Source of the DNA: Actinomycetes bacterium
Lineage (GTDB): Bacteria > Actinomycetota > Acidimicrobiia > Acidimicrobiales > Palsa-688
Length of the DNA stretch: 7,600 bases
Assembly (NCBI GenBank): GCA_021808425.1
Contig: JAKBBS010000155.1
Coordinates: forward strand, 1 to 7,600
Direction: 5' to 3'
The position numbers and the translations under genes were made by a program. The stretch's first letter is position 1; every line of letters starts with the position of its first letter. Shown one piece after another: positions 1 through 6,837 of the stretch. Under the pieces are notes generated by a model. That model was given only the letters and a program-made list of their open reading frames with translations. It was not told the origin of the DNA and did no database searches.

Positions 1-3000
1 GTGAGGACATGGAAGTCCGGCGTTTCTCCGACGCAGCGAGCAAGCTTTACGCGTCGCGGCTTCGCAACATCCGCCTCAGGGCCCGGATGACCGCCGAGCT
101 TCAGTCGATCCCGTCGTTTGGCCAGCTCGGCGTACTTGCTCTCGGCGGGTGGCTTGCAATCCATGGGAGAATCTCGATCGGGACGTTCGTGGCTTTCGCC
201 ACCTACATGACGCAGCTCGCCGCGCCCGCCCGGATGCTGGCGGGAATCCTTACGGTCGGACAGCAGGCCAGGGCGGGCGTAGAGCGGATCTCAGAGATCC
301 TCGACTTGCAGCCGGGCATGGTCGAACGGCCGGACGCCAACGATCTACCTCCGATATCGGGGGCCGTCGACCTGGAATCCGTCACCGTCTCGTACGCTGA
401 CGGCCGAGCCGTCCTTGACGAAGTTAGCCTGCATCTAAAGCCCGGCGAAGCGGTCGCTGTCATAGGTCCGTCGGGCTCAGGCAAGTCGAGCCTGTGCAAC
501 CTCTTTGGTCGGATGTACGACCCGAGCTCGGGAAGCGTGCGCGTAGACGGCATTGACATCGCCAAGGTGACCCTCCGGTCGCTTCGGTCGCAGGTAGGAA
601 TGGTCTTCGAGGACAGTTTCCTCTTCGGTTCGTCGATCGAGGACAACGTCAGTTTCGGTCGCCCCGACGCGACTCGCTCGGAGGTGGCAGCCGCCTGCCG
701 TCTAGCGCAAGCCGATATCTTCATCGACGCGCTACCCGACGGTTACGCGACCGTGGTCGGCGAAGGCGGCATCACCCTCTCGGGCGGGCAACGCCAACGC
801 CTCGCATTAGCCCGGACACTTCTTTCACGGCCTCGGCTGCTGGTATTGGACAACGCCACCTCGGCGGTCGACCCTCACACCGAATCGTTGATCCTTTCGG
901 CGATCAGAAGCCTCGAGCCCCAGCCGACGATCGTCGTAACGTCCCAGCGGCCGTCGGTCCTCGGACTTGTCGACAGGGTGGCGCTGCTCGGCGACGGCCG
1001 GCTCACCGACGACGGTACGCCGGCCGACGTCGCTGCGCGCTCGGGCTGGATGCGCACCTTCATGGACGTAGGCGGGGACGGCGCTCACAAGCTAGGTTCC
1101 ACGCACCGCGACAACTCCCCACTTGCCCCCGAAGCACCACCTTCACGATCGTCGCTCGGAGCGTGGCCGATGGCAGGTCCAGGCCGGGCCGGCCGGGGCA
1201 CGTCGGGCGGTGGCCAGGGCTGGGTGGCCATGCTTGGGCAACCTCCTCCTGCGATCCGGGACCGCATCGCCGCACTTCCACCCGCCACCGACGTCCCAAG
1301 CGTGGACGTCGCCGCCCAGGCGAACGCGACCGGCCCGCTCAAGCTGCGTCGCTTCCTACGCCCGTGGCGGAAGGCTCTGGCTCTAGGCGGCGTTCTTGTG
1401 GCGCTCGACGCTCTTTCGGGGATAGCGAGCCCTCTGCTGGTACGCACGGGTATCGACGGCGGGGTCCAAGCGCACTCCACAGGGGTTCTCGCAGCCGTGG
1501 CGGCAACCTTTTTCCTACTTACTCTCCTCTCGTGGTGGGACCAGTGGGCGGAGACGGTGCAAACCGGCCGGACCGGCGAATCGATACTCCTCGGCTTGCG
1601 GATCAGGGTCTTCGCCCAGCTGCAGCGGCTCGGCATCGACTTCTACGAACAGGAGATGACCGGCCGGATCGTCACCAGGGCGACAAACGACGTGGCCGCC
1701 CTGACGCAACTCCTCCAAAACGGCCTTGTCAACGCTCTCGTCAGCCTCGCCAGCTTCGCCGGGATCACCGTGATCGTATTCGCCATGGATGTGAAGCTCG
1801 CCGTCGTTGCCCTGGCTGTGCTTCCCGTTCTCATTGCTGCCACCGTCGTTTACCGGTCGCGCTCGGCCAGTGCATACGACCGCCAGAGGGACGCCGTCGC
1901 CGCTGTCAATACTCACCTTCAGGAGAGCATTTCCGGCGTGCGTGTCGTGCAAGCGTTGGGGCGCGAACAAGCCGGCCTGACCACTTTCGCGTCGATCGGG
2001 GTCGCCTACCGCGAGGCGAGCCTAAGTGCGCTCGGGGTGCAAGCCACCTACGTTGCGCTGTCCGACCTTCTCTCAGCGATCTCAACGGTTCTGGTCCTGT
2101 GGGTTGGGTCGGGCCTGGTGGTGAGTCATCGCCTCGCTATCGGAGTGCTGGTGGCGTTCGTCCTCTACGTAACCCAGTTGTTCTCCCCCGTCCAGCAACT
2201 CGCCCAGACCTTCGACTCCTATCAACGCGCCCTCGCCGGGGCGCGAAAGATCAACTCCGTCCTAGCCGAGGAACCCTCGGTCACCTCGCCTCCGAACGCC
2301 GCGAGGACCGTGACGCCTTCGAGGGCCAACGCTGTCACGCCGGCTGCAGGCACCGACGTGGCACGGGCCGAAGACGCCCGCGGTCACCTGGAGCTGCGCT
2401 CGGTATCGTTTCGCTACCAGGGTTCGCGGCGCAACGCTCTGACCGATGTCGACCTCGACGTGGCCCCCGGCGAGCACGTGGCGCTCGTGGGTGAGACCGG
2501 GGCGGGAAAGTCGACGCTTCTCAAGCTGGTTGCCCGCTTCCATGACCCTACGCATGGCTCGGTCAGCTTGGACGGCACCAACCTGCGCGACCTCGACCTG
2601 CCTGCTGTCCGCTCGAAGCTCGGGTACGTGCCGCAGGAACCGTTCCTCTTCACTGCGTCGATCGCTGACAACATCGCCTTCGGGCGTCCACACGCCACTC
2701 GCTCAGAGATCACGACGGCAGCCCTGGCAGTCGGCGCACACGAGATCATCGAGGGGCTTCCGGGCGGCTACGACCACATGGTAGGCAAGAGAGGCCGCTC
2801 GCTCTCGGCGGGAGAGCTTCAGCTCGTCTGCCTGGCGCGCGCTCTGATAGTCGACCCGGCGATACTGCTCCTGGACGAGGCGACAGCTAACCTCGATCCC
2901 CGCGCGGAGAATCGAGTGCAAGCCGGCCTCGACGCAGTAACGTTCGAAAGGACCACTTTGGTCATCGCCCACCGGCTCTCCACTGCGCGTTCCATGGACC

Positions 3001-3143
3001 GGATCGTCGTCGTGAGCGCGGGGCGAATCGTCGAAGATGGCACACACGAAGACCTCGTCGAGGCAGGCGGCTGGTACCAGCGTTCCTGGCAGGCAACCCT
3101 CGCGGCGCAAGGACCTACCGGCGCAGGCCGTGCCAGGACATGA
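1..3143 (+). CDS. Single-chain two-halved ABC exporter (TMD-NBD-TMD-NBD), 5' truncated by window edge
   Basis: The reading frame is open to the left edge (codons GAG GAC precede the ATG at 9), and the residues around that ATG fit the middle of a type IV exporter TMD. The true start therefore lies upstream and ATG 9 is internal. Counting that Met as 1, 1044 residues are visible. The end of TMD1 has helices near 33-52 and 56-75. NBD1 has Walker A at 153-161 (GPSGSGKSS), signature LSGGQRQR at 257-264 and Walker B ending D281. A Gly/Pro-rich linker spans about 352-440. TMD2 has six predicted helices between about 455 and 730, with the TGRIVTRATNDV coupling region at 551-562. NBD2 has Walker A at 828-836, Q876, signature LSAGE at 932-936, D956-E957 and H988. 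NBD1 carries E201 for the Q-loop Gln, N282 for the catalytic Glu and Q313 for the switch His, so it is degenerate. By family it should be an inner-membrane ATP-driven exporter of a lipid, glycan or drug. The substrate is unknown. Confidence 0.95.
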   Translation, partial: EDMEVRRFSDAASKLYASRLRNIRLRARMTAELQSIPSFGQLGVLALGGWLAIHGRISIGTFVAFATYMTQLAAPARMLAGILTVGQQARAGVERISEILDLQPGMVERPDANDLPPISGAVDLESVTVSYADGRAVLDEVSLHLKPGEAVAVIGPSGSGKSSLCNLFGRMYDPSSGSVRVDGIDIAKVTLRSLRSQVGMVFEDSFLFGSSIEDNVSFGRPDATRSEVAAACRLAQADIFIDALPDGYATVVGEGGITLSGGQRQRLALARTLLSRPRLLVLDNATSAVDPHTESLILSAIRSLEPQPTIVVTSQRPSVLGLVDRVALLGDGRLTDDGTPADVAARSGWMRTFMDVGGDGAHKLGSTHRDNSPLAPEAPPSRSSLGAWPMAGPGRAGRGTSGGGQGWVAMLGQPPPAIRDRIAALPPATDVPSVDVAAQANATGPLKLRRFLRPWRKALALGGVLVALDALSGIASPLLVRTGIDGGVQAHSTGVLAAVAATFFLLTLLSWWDQWAETVQTGRTGESILLGLRIRVFAQLQRLGIDFYEQEMTGRIVTRATNDVAALTQLLQNGLVNALVSLASFAGITVIVFAMDVKLAVVALAVLPVLIAATVVYRSRSASAYDRQRDAVAAVNTHLQESISGVRVVQALGREQAGLTTFASIGVAYREASLSALGVQATYVALSDLLSAISTVLVLWVGSGLVVSHRLAIGVLVAFVLYVTQLFSPVQQLAQTFDSYQRALAGARKINSVLAEEPSVTSPPNAARTVTPSRANAVTPAAGTDVARAEDARGHLELRSVSFRYQGSRRNALTDVDLDVAPGEHVALVGETGAGKSTLLKLVARFHDPTHGSVSLDGTNLRDLDLPAVRSKLGYVPQEPFLFTASIADNIAFGRPHATRSEITTAALAVGAHEIIEGLPGGYDHMVGKRGRSLSAGELQLVCLARALIVDPAILLLDEATANLDPRAENRVQAGLDAVTFERTTLVIAHRLSTARSMDRIVVVSAGRIVEDGTHEDLVEAGGWYQRSWQATLAAQGPTGAGRART

Positions 3144-3256
3144 GTCTTTTCTAATCGGGACCTCATCGAAGCGTCACCCACGACGCCGACACTGTCTCCG
3201 TAAGCCCATTGCGAACCCCGAGCGGGTCGCCGAGCCGGAGCAAGAGAGGTCAGCTA
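3144..3256. other. Intergenic gap between ABC exporter and epimerase operon
   Basis: This is the longest non-coding stretch in the window, at 113 nt. A short T-run (TCTTTT) sits just after the exporter stop, but no strong GC stem precedes it, so a factor-independent terminator is not supported. No convincing -35/-10 pair is visible. A 6-base direct repeat, CCGAGC, occurs at 3218-3223 and 3230-3235 and may be chance in such GC-rich DNA. The gap is long enough to hold a promoter for the downstream operon, but the sequence alone does not show one. Confidence 0.5.
3244..3249 (+). promoter_or_regulatory. Ribosome binding site deciding a GTG start for the epimerase
   Basis: GAGAGG lies 7 nt before the GTG at 3257 and is the best Shine-Dalgarno-like match near this gene. 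A longer in-frame start, TTG at 3209, has no comparable site and would add a 16-residue basic, Ser/Arg-rich stretch that is not expected before the Rossmann fold. The GTG at 3257 is therefore preferred. Confidence 0.7.
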
Positions 3257-4267
3257 GTGACAGAAGATTCCCACATCTCCGCAGAGATCGACGCTGCGCT
3301 CGGCAACGTCGGGCGCCGAGCCTTGGTGACTGGAGCGGCTGGATTCATCGGAAGCCAGGTCTGTCGGGCGTTGCTTCGCGACGGCTGGAGCGTCACAGGT
3401 ATCGACGGCTTCACCGACAGCTACGACCCTGTGGAGAAGATTATGCGGGCCGCTTCCCTGGCCCGCCTGGCGGGGATGACCCTCGTCGTCGGCAACATGG
3501 CGGATATGGCCCTCGACGCTCATCTGAACGGGGTGGAAGTCGTCTTCCACCTTGCCGGTCGCGCCGGAGTACGAGCGAGCTTCACGAACGAAGCGCTCTA
3601 CATCCGGGACAACGTCGTAGCGACGGAGCGCCTGCTCGCCGCCACACGCAGAGCGGGCGTGAGACGTCTCGTGTACGCATCGTCGTCGTCGGTCTACGGA
3701 GACGGCGCTGTGCCGTTTCGCGAGGACGGACCACTTGCTCCAATCTCGCCGTACGGTAAGAGCAAACTCGAAGCCGAAAAGGCCTGCCTTAAAGCAGACG
3801 ACCGAGGTATCGAAACAACTGCGTTGCGCTACTTCACGGTCTTCGGACCGGGCCAACGACCGGACATGGGTCTCCGTCTTTTCGCGGAGGCTGCCCTCAC
3901 CGGACAGCCAATAAGGCTCCTCGGCGACGGAACCCAACGCCGGGACTTCACGTATGTCACCGACGTGGTGGCAGCGACAATCGCCGCTGCAGACGGCGAA
4001 GTAGCCGGGCTCGCCGTCAACATTGGAGGAGGCAGCGACGTGAGCATCAGCGAAGTCCTTGCGATTCTCGCGAGACTGACTGGGGCCGACCTGCTCATCG
4101 ACCAGCAGCCCTTCGCCCGAGGCGACGTGAGGGTAACCTCGGCGGACTTGACTCGTGCACGCAGGCTGCTGCGATTCACTCCTCTCGTGCCATTCGAAGT
4201 CGGCTACGAAAGTCAGGTTGCCTGGATTCGAGAGCGCCTCGAACAGAAAGTGGGGGTGCCGGTATGA
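3257..4267 (+). CDS. NAD-dependent nucleotide-sugar epimerase (extended SDR, UDP-hexose/UDP-uronate 4-epimerase-like)
   Basis: A 336-residue protein starting at GTG 3257, the usual length for GalE-like extended SDRs. The NAD-binding GxxGxxG appears as GAAGFIG at 26-32, with the acidic residue ending beta-2 at D50 and FHLAG at 97-101. The catalytic set is complete: the SSSSVYG strand at 142-148 supplies Ser, and Y166-x3-K170 is present. A Ser-rich strand here, in place of the Asp-Glu pair of dTDP-glucose 4,6-dehydratases, favours an epimerase. RYFTVFGPGQRPDMG at 191-205 and LGDGTQRRDFTYVTDV at 222-237 match the sugar-nucleotide binding half. It probably inverts C4 of a UDP-sugar in the cytoplasm, feeding the glycosyltransferases that follow. 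The exact sugar (glucose/galactose, N-acetyl form or glucuronate) cannot be assigned. Its stop overlaps the next gene's start in ATGA, which implies translational coupling. Confidence 0.9.
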   Translation: MTEDSHISAEIDAALGNVGRRALVTGAAGFIGSQVCRALLRDGWSVTGIDGFTDSYDPVEKIMRAASLARLAGMTLVVGNMADMALDAHLNGVEVVFHLAGRAGVRASFTNEALYIRDNVVATERLLAATRRAGVRRLVYASSSSVYGDGAVPFREDGPLAPISPYGKSKLEAEKACLKADDRGIETTALRYFTVFGPGQRPDMGLRLFAEAALTGQPIRLLGDGTQRRDFTYVTDVVAATIAAADGEVAGLAVNIGGGSDVSISEVLAILARLTGADLLIDQQPFARGDVRVTSADLTRARRLLRFTPLVPFEVGYESQVAWIRERLEQKVGVPV

Positions 4268-5460
4268 CAGGCGCCAGGTCATTGCAGCGGGTGCTGCTCT
4301 ACTCCCACGACACGTACGGTCTCGGACATCTCCGCAGAAATCTATCGATCGCACGAGAACTGCTGAGTCTGCCAAAACCGCCTCGTGTGGTCCTTGCGAC
4401 GGGCTCAACGGCAATCGGCCGGGTCCCGCTACCGACCGGTCTGGCGACGGTGATGCTACCCCCGGTCACAAAAACGCCGCAGGGCGAATACCGTCCCATG
4501 GAGGCCTCGCTCGGCATTTCGCTGGTAAGGCGTGCGCGCACCGCCGTGCTGGTCGACGTGGTGTCGCGCTGGAAACCGGACGTGATGCTCGTCGATCACG
4601 CGCCTCATGGGATGAAAGGCGAGCTGCTTCCCGTGTTCGACCACATCGGCCGCGCCCGTTTGTCCACGATGCTGACTCTGGGCCTGAGGGACATCCTCGA
4701 CGAGTCTTCGCGCGTCGTTGACACTTGGAGGGCCGAAGGCGTGTACGCGACGCTCGAGGACGTGTACGACTCGGTGATCGTCTACGGCGAACGCGACATG
4801 TTCGACGTCGCGAAGCTCTACAGCCTGCCAGAGTCACTCGCAGACCGGATCGAGTACTGCGGATATGTGACGACACCGGCGCAACGCTCCGAGGCCCTAC
4901 CAAGCGAAGTACCCGACGGGAGACCGTTCGTTCTGGGCGTGATAGGTGGTGGTGGTGACGGAGTGGAGGTACTGATCGACACAGCCGTGGCCGCCGCCTC
5001 GATCGGCGTCGCCTCAGTATTGTGCAGCGGTCCCCTCATGTCACCAAACGACCAGCTGCGTCTCCGTCACGCCACGAGCGAACTGAGCGACGTCTCCATC
5101 GTCGAGCACCTCGCCGAGCCAACCACCATCGCCGCCCGCGCCGCCGCAGTAGTGTCTCGCGGAGGCTACAACAGCCTTTGCGAGCTGATCGGTCTAGGGG
5201 TGCCGACGATCGTCGTACCACGCCGGACACCACGACTAGAGCAGCTGATGAGAGCTAACGCTTTCGCAGAGCGAGGACTGGTCGAGGTGGTCGAGGACAG
5301 CGCCGAGCTCGCCTCGACCCTGCCACGGGTCCTCCGCGGAACGTCCATCGGCTGGAGCCGCGCCGCGCTCGACCTGGGCGGCGCTGCCAGGGTGGTCGCC
5401 CACCTTCGCCGCCTTGTCGGCGGCATGGAACTCCAGTCGTTCTCCCGTATCCCTGCTTAG
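4264..5460 (+). CDS. Predicted glycosyltransferase, MurG/GT28-like, COG4671 type
   Basis: A 398-residue protein whose ATG overlaps the epimerase stop. A GGGGG run at 4252-4256, 7 nt upstream, is a moderate ribosome binding site. The N-terminus has a beta strand followed by SHDTYGLGHLRRNLSIAREL (14-33), the hallmark I associate with the 'predicted glycosyl transferase' COG4671 family. This glycine-rich loop occupies the acceptor side of a GT-B fold, as in MurG. The C-terminal half opens with GVIGGGGDG at 225-233 and carries SRGGYNSLCELIGLGVPTIV at 298-317, the MurG-like donor nucleotide-binding region, then EQLMRANAF at 326-334. No signal peptide or membrane helix is seen, so it is probably a cytosolic or membrane-peripheral enzyme transferring a sugar from a nucleotide donor. 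No substrate has been assigned with confidence to this family as far as I know. Assignment to a GT-B glycosyltransferase is firm, and the exact subfamily is less so. Confidence 0.82.
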   Translation: MTGARSLQRVLLYSHDTYGLGHLRRNLSIARELLSLPKPPRVVLATGSTAIGRVPLPTGLATVMLPPVTKTPQGEYRPMEASLGISLVRRARTAVLVDVVSRWKPDVMLVDHAPHGMKGELLPVFDHIGRARLSTMLTLGLRDILDESSRVVDTWRAEGVYATLEDVYDSVIVYGERDMFDVAKLYSLPESLADRIEYCGYVTTPAQRSEALPSEVPDGRPFVLGVIGGGGDGVEVLIDTAVAAASIGVASVLCSGPLMSPNDQLRLRHATSELSDVSIVEHLAEPTTIAARAAAVVSRGGYNSLCELIGLGVPTIVVPRRTPRLEQLMRANAFAERGLVEVVEDSAELASTLPRVLRGTSIGWSRAALDLGGAARVVAHLRRLVGGMELQSFSRIPA

Positions 5461-5472
5461 CCGGCAAACCGA

Positions 5473-6837
5473 ATGACAAAGCCAATCCCGACCCACAAGC
5501 CGCCGCGGCTCCCGCCCGCCCTGACGGTCTGCTACCTGACGAAGCGATTCCCGAGACTGTCGGAGACGTTCATCCTCGACGAGATCCTCGGGGTGGAAGC
5601 AGCCGGTGTACCCCTGCGACTGTTTGCGATAGCACACCCCGCAGAGCGGGCAGTACAAGCCGGGGTCGCCCGCGTGTCGAGCCCCGTCACATACCTTCGA
5701 AGCGGGACGAGCTTCCAGGTCTCGCTCAAAGACAACGGGCGTTTCCTCCTCGCCCACGCCCGCCTTTTGCGCCGTCACCCTCTTCGGTGGATAGCGGTCG
5801 TCGGCCACGTCCTCGCGAAGAGAAGGAGTCGCGCGACGTTTCGCCACCTACTGGAGGCGGGATTGATGGCCACGGAGATGGACCGCGTCGGCGCGACCCA
5901 CATCCACGCAGCGTTCGCCCACGGACCAGCAAGCATTGCGCATTTTGTGTCCCTTCTGACTGGTCGGACCTTCTCCTTCGCAGCACACGCCAAAGACCTC
6001 TACCTTTCAAGCCCGGACATTCTCGCGATCAAGGCCTCGGCCGCCGAGTTCGTCCTCGCGTGCTCGCAAAGCGCTGCCAACGAACTGAACCGCGTGGCCG
6101 ACGCGTACCTACCGAAGGACGCCGGATTGCGACCCCCGAACGTCGTCTATGCGCCACATGGAGTTGACACCGAGCGCTTCGCGCCATCCGACGACGCAAT
6201 CGACGCGACGTCGGAGGAACACCTTCGCGTCCTTGCTGTCGGAAGGCTCGTTCCCAAGAAGGGATACTCGACTCTCATCGACGCCCTCGGTGCCCTACGA
6301 GATCTCGGAGAGCCGTTCGAGTGCCGGATCATAGGAGGTGGAGAGTTGCGCGACGAGCTGGAGTCTCAGGTGGCCGCCATGGATCTTTGCAGCCACGTCA
6401 CATTTGCCGGCACTTTGACCCAGGACGAGATCATTGGCGAATACCACCGTGCAGACGTGATGGTTCAAGCGAGCGTCGTGACCTCCAACGGGGACCGCGA
6501 CGGGATCCCCAACGTCGTCCTCGAAGCAATGGCATGTGGCCTGCCTGTCGTCGCGTCCTCAGTCGCGGGAATCCCAGAGGTGATCGCCCATGCGAAGTCT
6601 GGGATCCTAGTGCCGGCCGGTAACCCGGGCGCGCTGGCGGCAGCGTTGCGCGATGTGGCGATTGATCCCGGTCTGAGAGCGCGCCTGGCAGCGAGCGCCA
6701 GAGCGTACGTGTCGGTCAATTTGTCACGGACGTCGTGTATCGCCCCCGTAGCGGAGCTTCTTGGAAGGAGTTGCGGCACCGAGACTGCGGCCCCCGCCGA
6801 CAGACGAGTGCCTCTAGCGTCAGGTCAGCTCCGGTGA
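5473..6837 (+). CDS. GT4-family glycosyltransferase (WcaL-like, N-terminal SETF motif)
   Basis: A 454-residue protein, 12 nt after the previous gene. The ATG at 5473 has no clear Shine-Dalgarno, so translation may depend on ribosomes finishing the gene upstream. The family core starts at about residue 17. FPRLSETFILDE at 26-37 and HIHAAFAH at 143-150 followed by FSFAAHAKDLY at 167-177 are typical of colanic-acid-type GT4 acceptor domains. The donor domain shows APHGVD at 227-232, VGRLVPKKG at 256-264, GGGELRDELE at 288-297, FAGTLTQDEI at 311-320, the motif DGIPNVVLEAMACGLPVVAS at 343-362 and GIPE at 366-369. The first acidic residue of the usual E-x7-E pair is Asp (D343, E351). It is probably a retaining sugar transferase acting at the inner face of the membrane in polysaccharide assembly. 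The last 25 or so residues are a poorly structured Pro/Ala/Arg-rich tail with no recognised motif. Confidence 0.91.
   Translation: MTKPIPTHKPPRLPPALTVCYLTKRFPRLSETFILDEILGVEAAGVPLRLFAIAHPAERAVQAGVARVSSPVTYLRSGTSFQVSLKDNGRFLLAHARLLRRHPLRWIAVVGHVLAKRRSRATFRHLLEAGLMATEMDRVGATHIHAAFAHGPASIAHFVSLLTGRTFSFAAHAKDLYLSSPDILAIKASAAEFVLACSQSAANELNRVADAYLPKDAGLRPPNVVYAPHGVDTERFAPSDDAIDATSEEHLRVLAVGRLVPKKGYSTLIDALGALRDLGEPFECRIIGGGELRDELESQVAAMDLCSHVTFAGTLTQDEIIGEYHRADVMVQASVVTSNGDRDGIPNVVLEAMACGLPVVASSVAGIPEVIAHAKSGILVPAGNPGALAAALRDVAIDPGLRARLAASARAYVSVNLSRTSCIAPVAELLGRSCGTETAAPADRRVPLASGQLR

Noticed and set aside
9..11. ATG 9 as the true start of the ABC exporter
   Set aside because: It falls in the middle of a transmembrane domain and the frame is open upstream to the edge, so the gene must begin outside the window.
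1163..2494. A 443-codon open frame on the + strand inside the exporter gene
   Set aside because: It lies wholly within the exporter's TMD2 and NBD region in another frame. Its translation is Arg/Pro/Ser-rich low-complexity with no motif, the usual shadow of GC-rich coding DNA.
648..2710. Near-repeat encoding FGRPxATRSE in both NBDs as a mobile or recombinational repeat
   Set aside because: The two copies (residues 216-225 and 891-900) sit at homologous places in the two halves and differ at many third codon positions. They reflect ancient domain homology.
3118..3150. Possible terminator at the end of the exporter gene
   Set aside because: The only nearby stem is a 5-bp imperfect pairing with a G-U pair inside the coding end, separated from the short T-run by more than 10 nt.
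3209..3256. TTG 3209 as the start of the epimerase
   Set aside because: It has no ribosome binding site, adds a basic non-conserved stretch, and the GTG at 3257 has a well-spaced GAGAGG.
3254..4414. A 386-codon antisense open frame opposite the epimerase
   Set aside because: The sense frame has complete SDR motifs and coupling to its neighbour. The antisense translation shows no recognisable domain and has the skewed composition of a complement-strand shadow.
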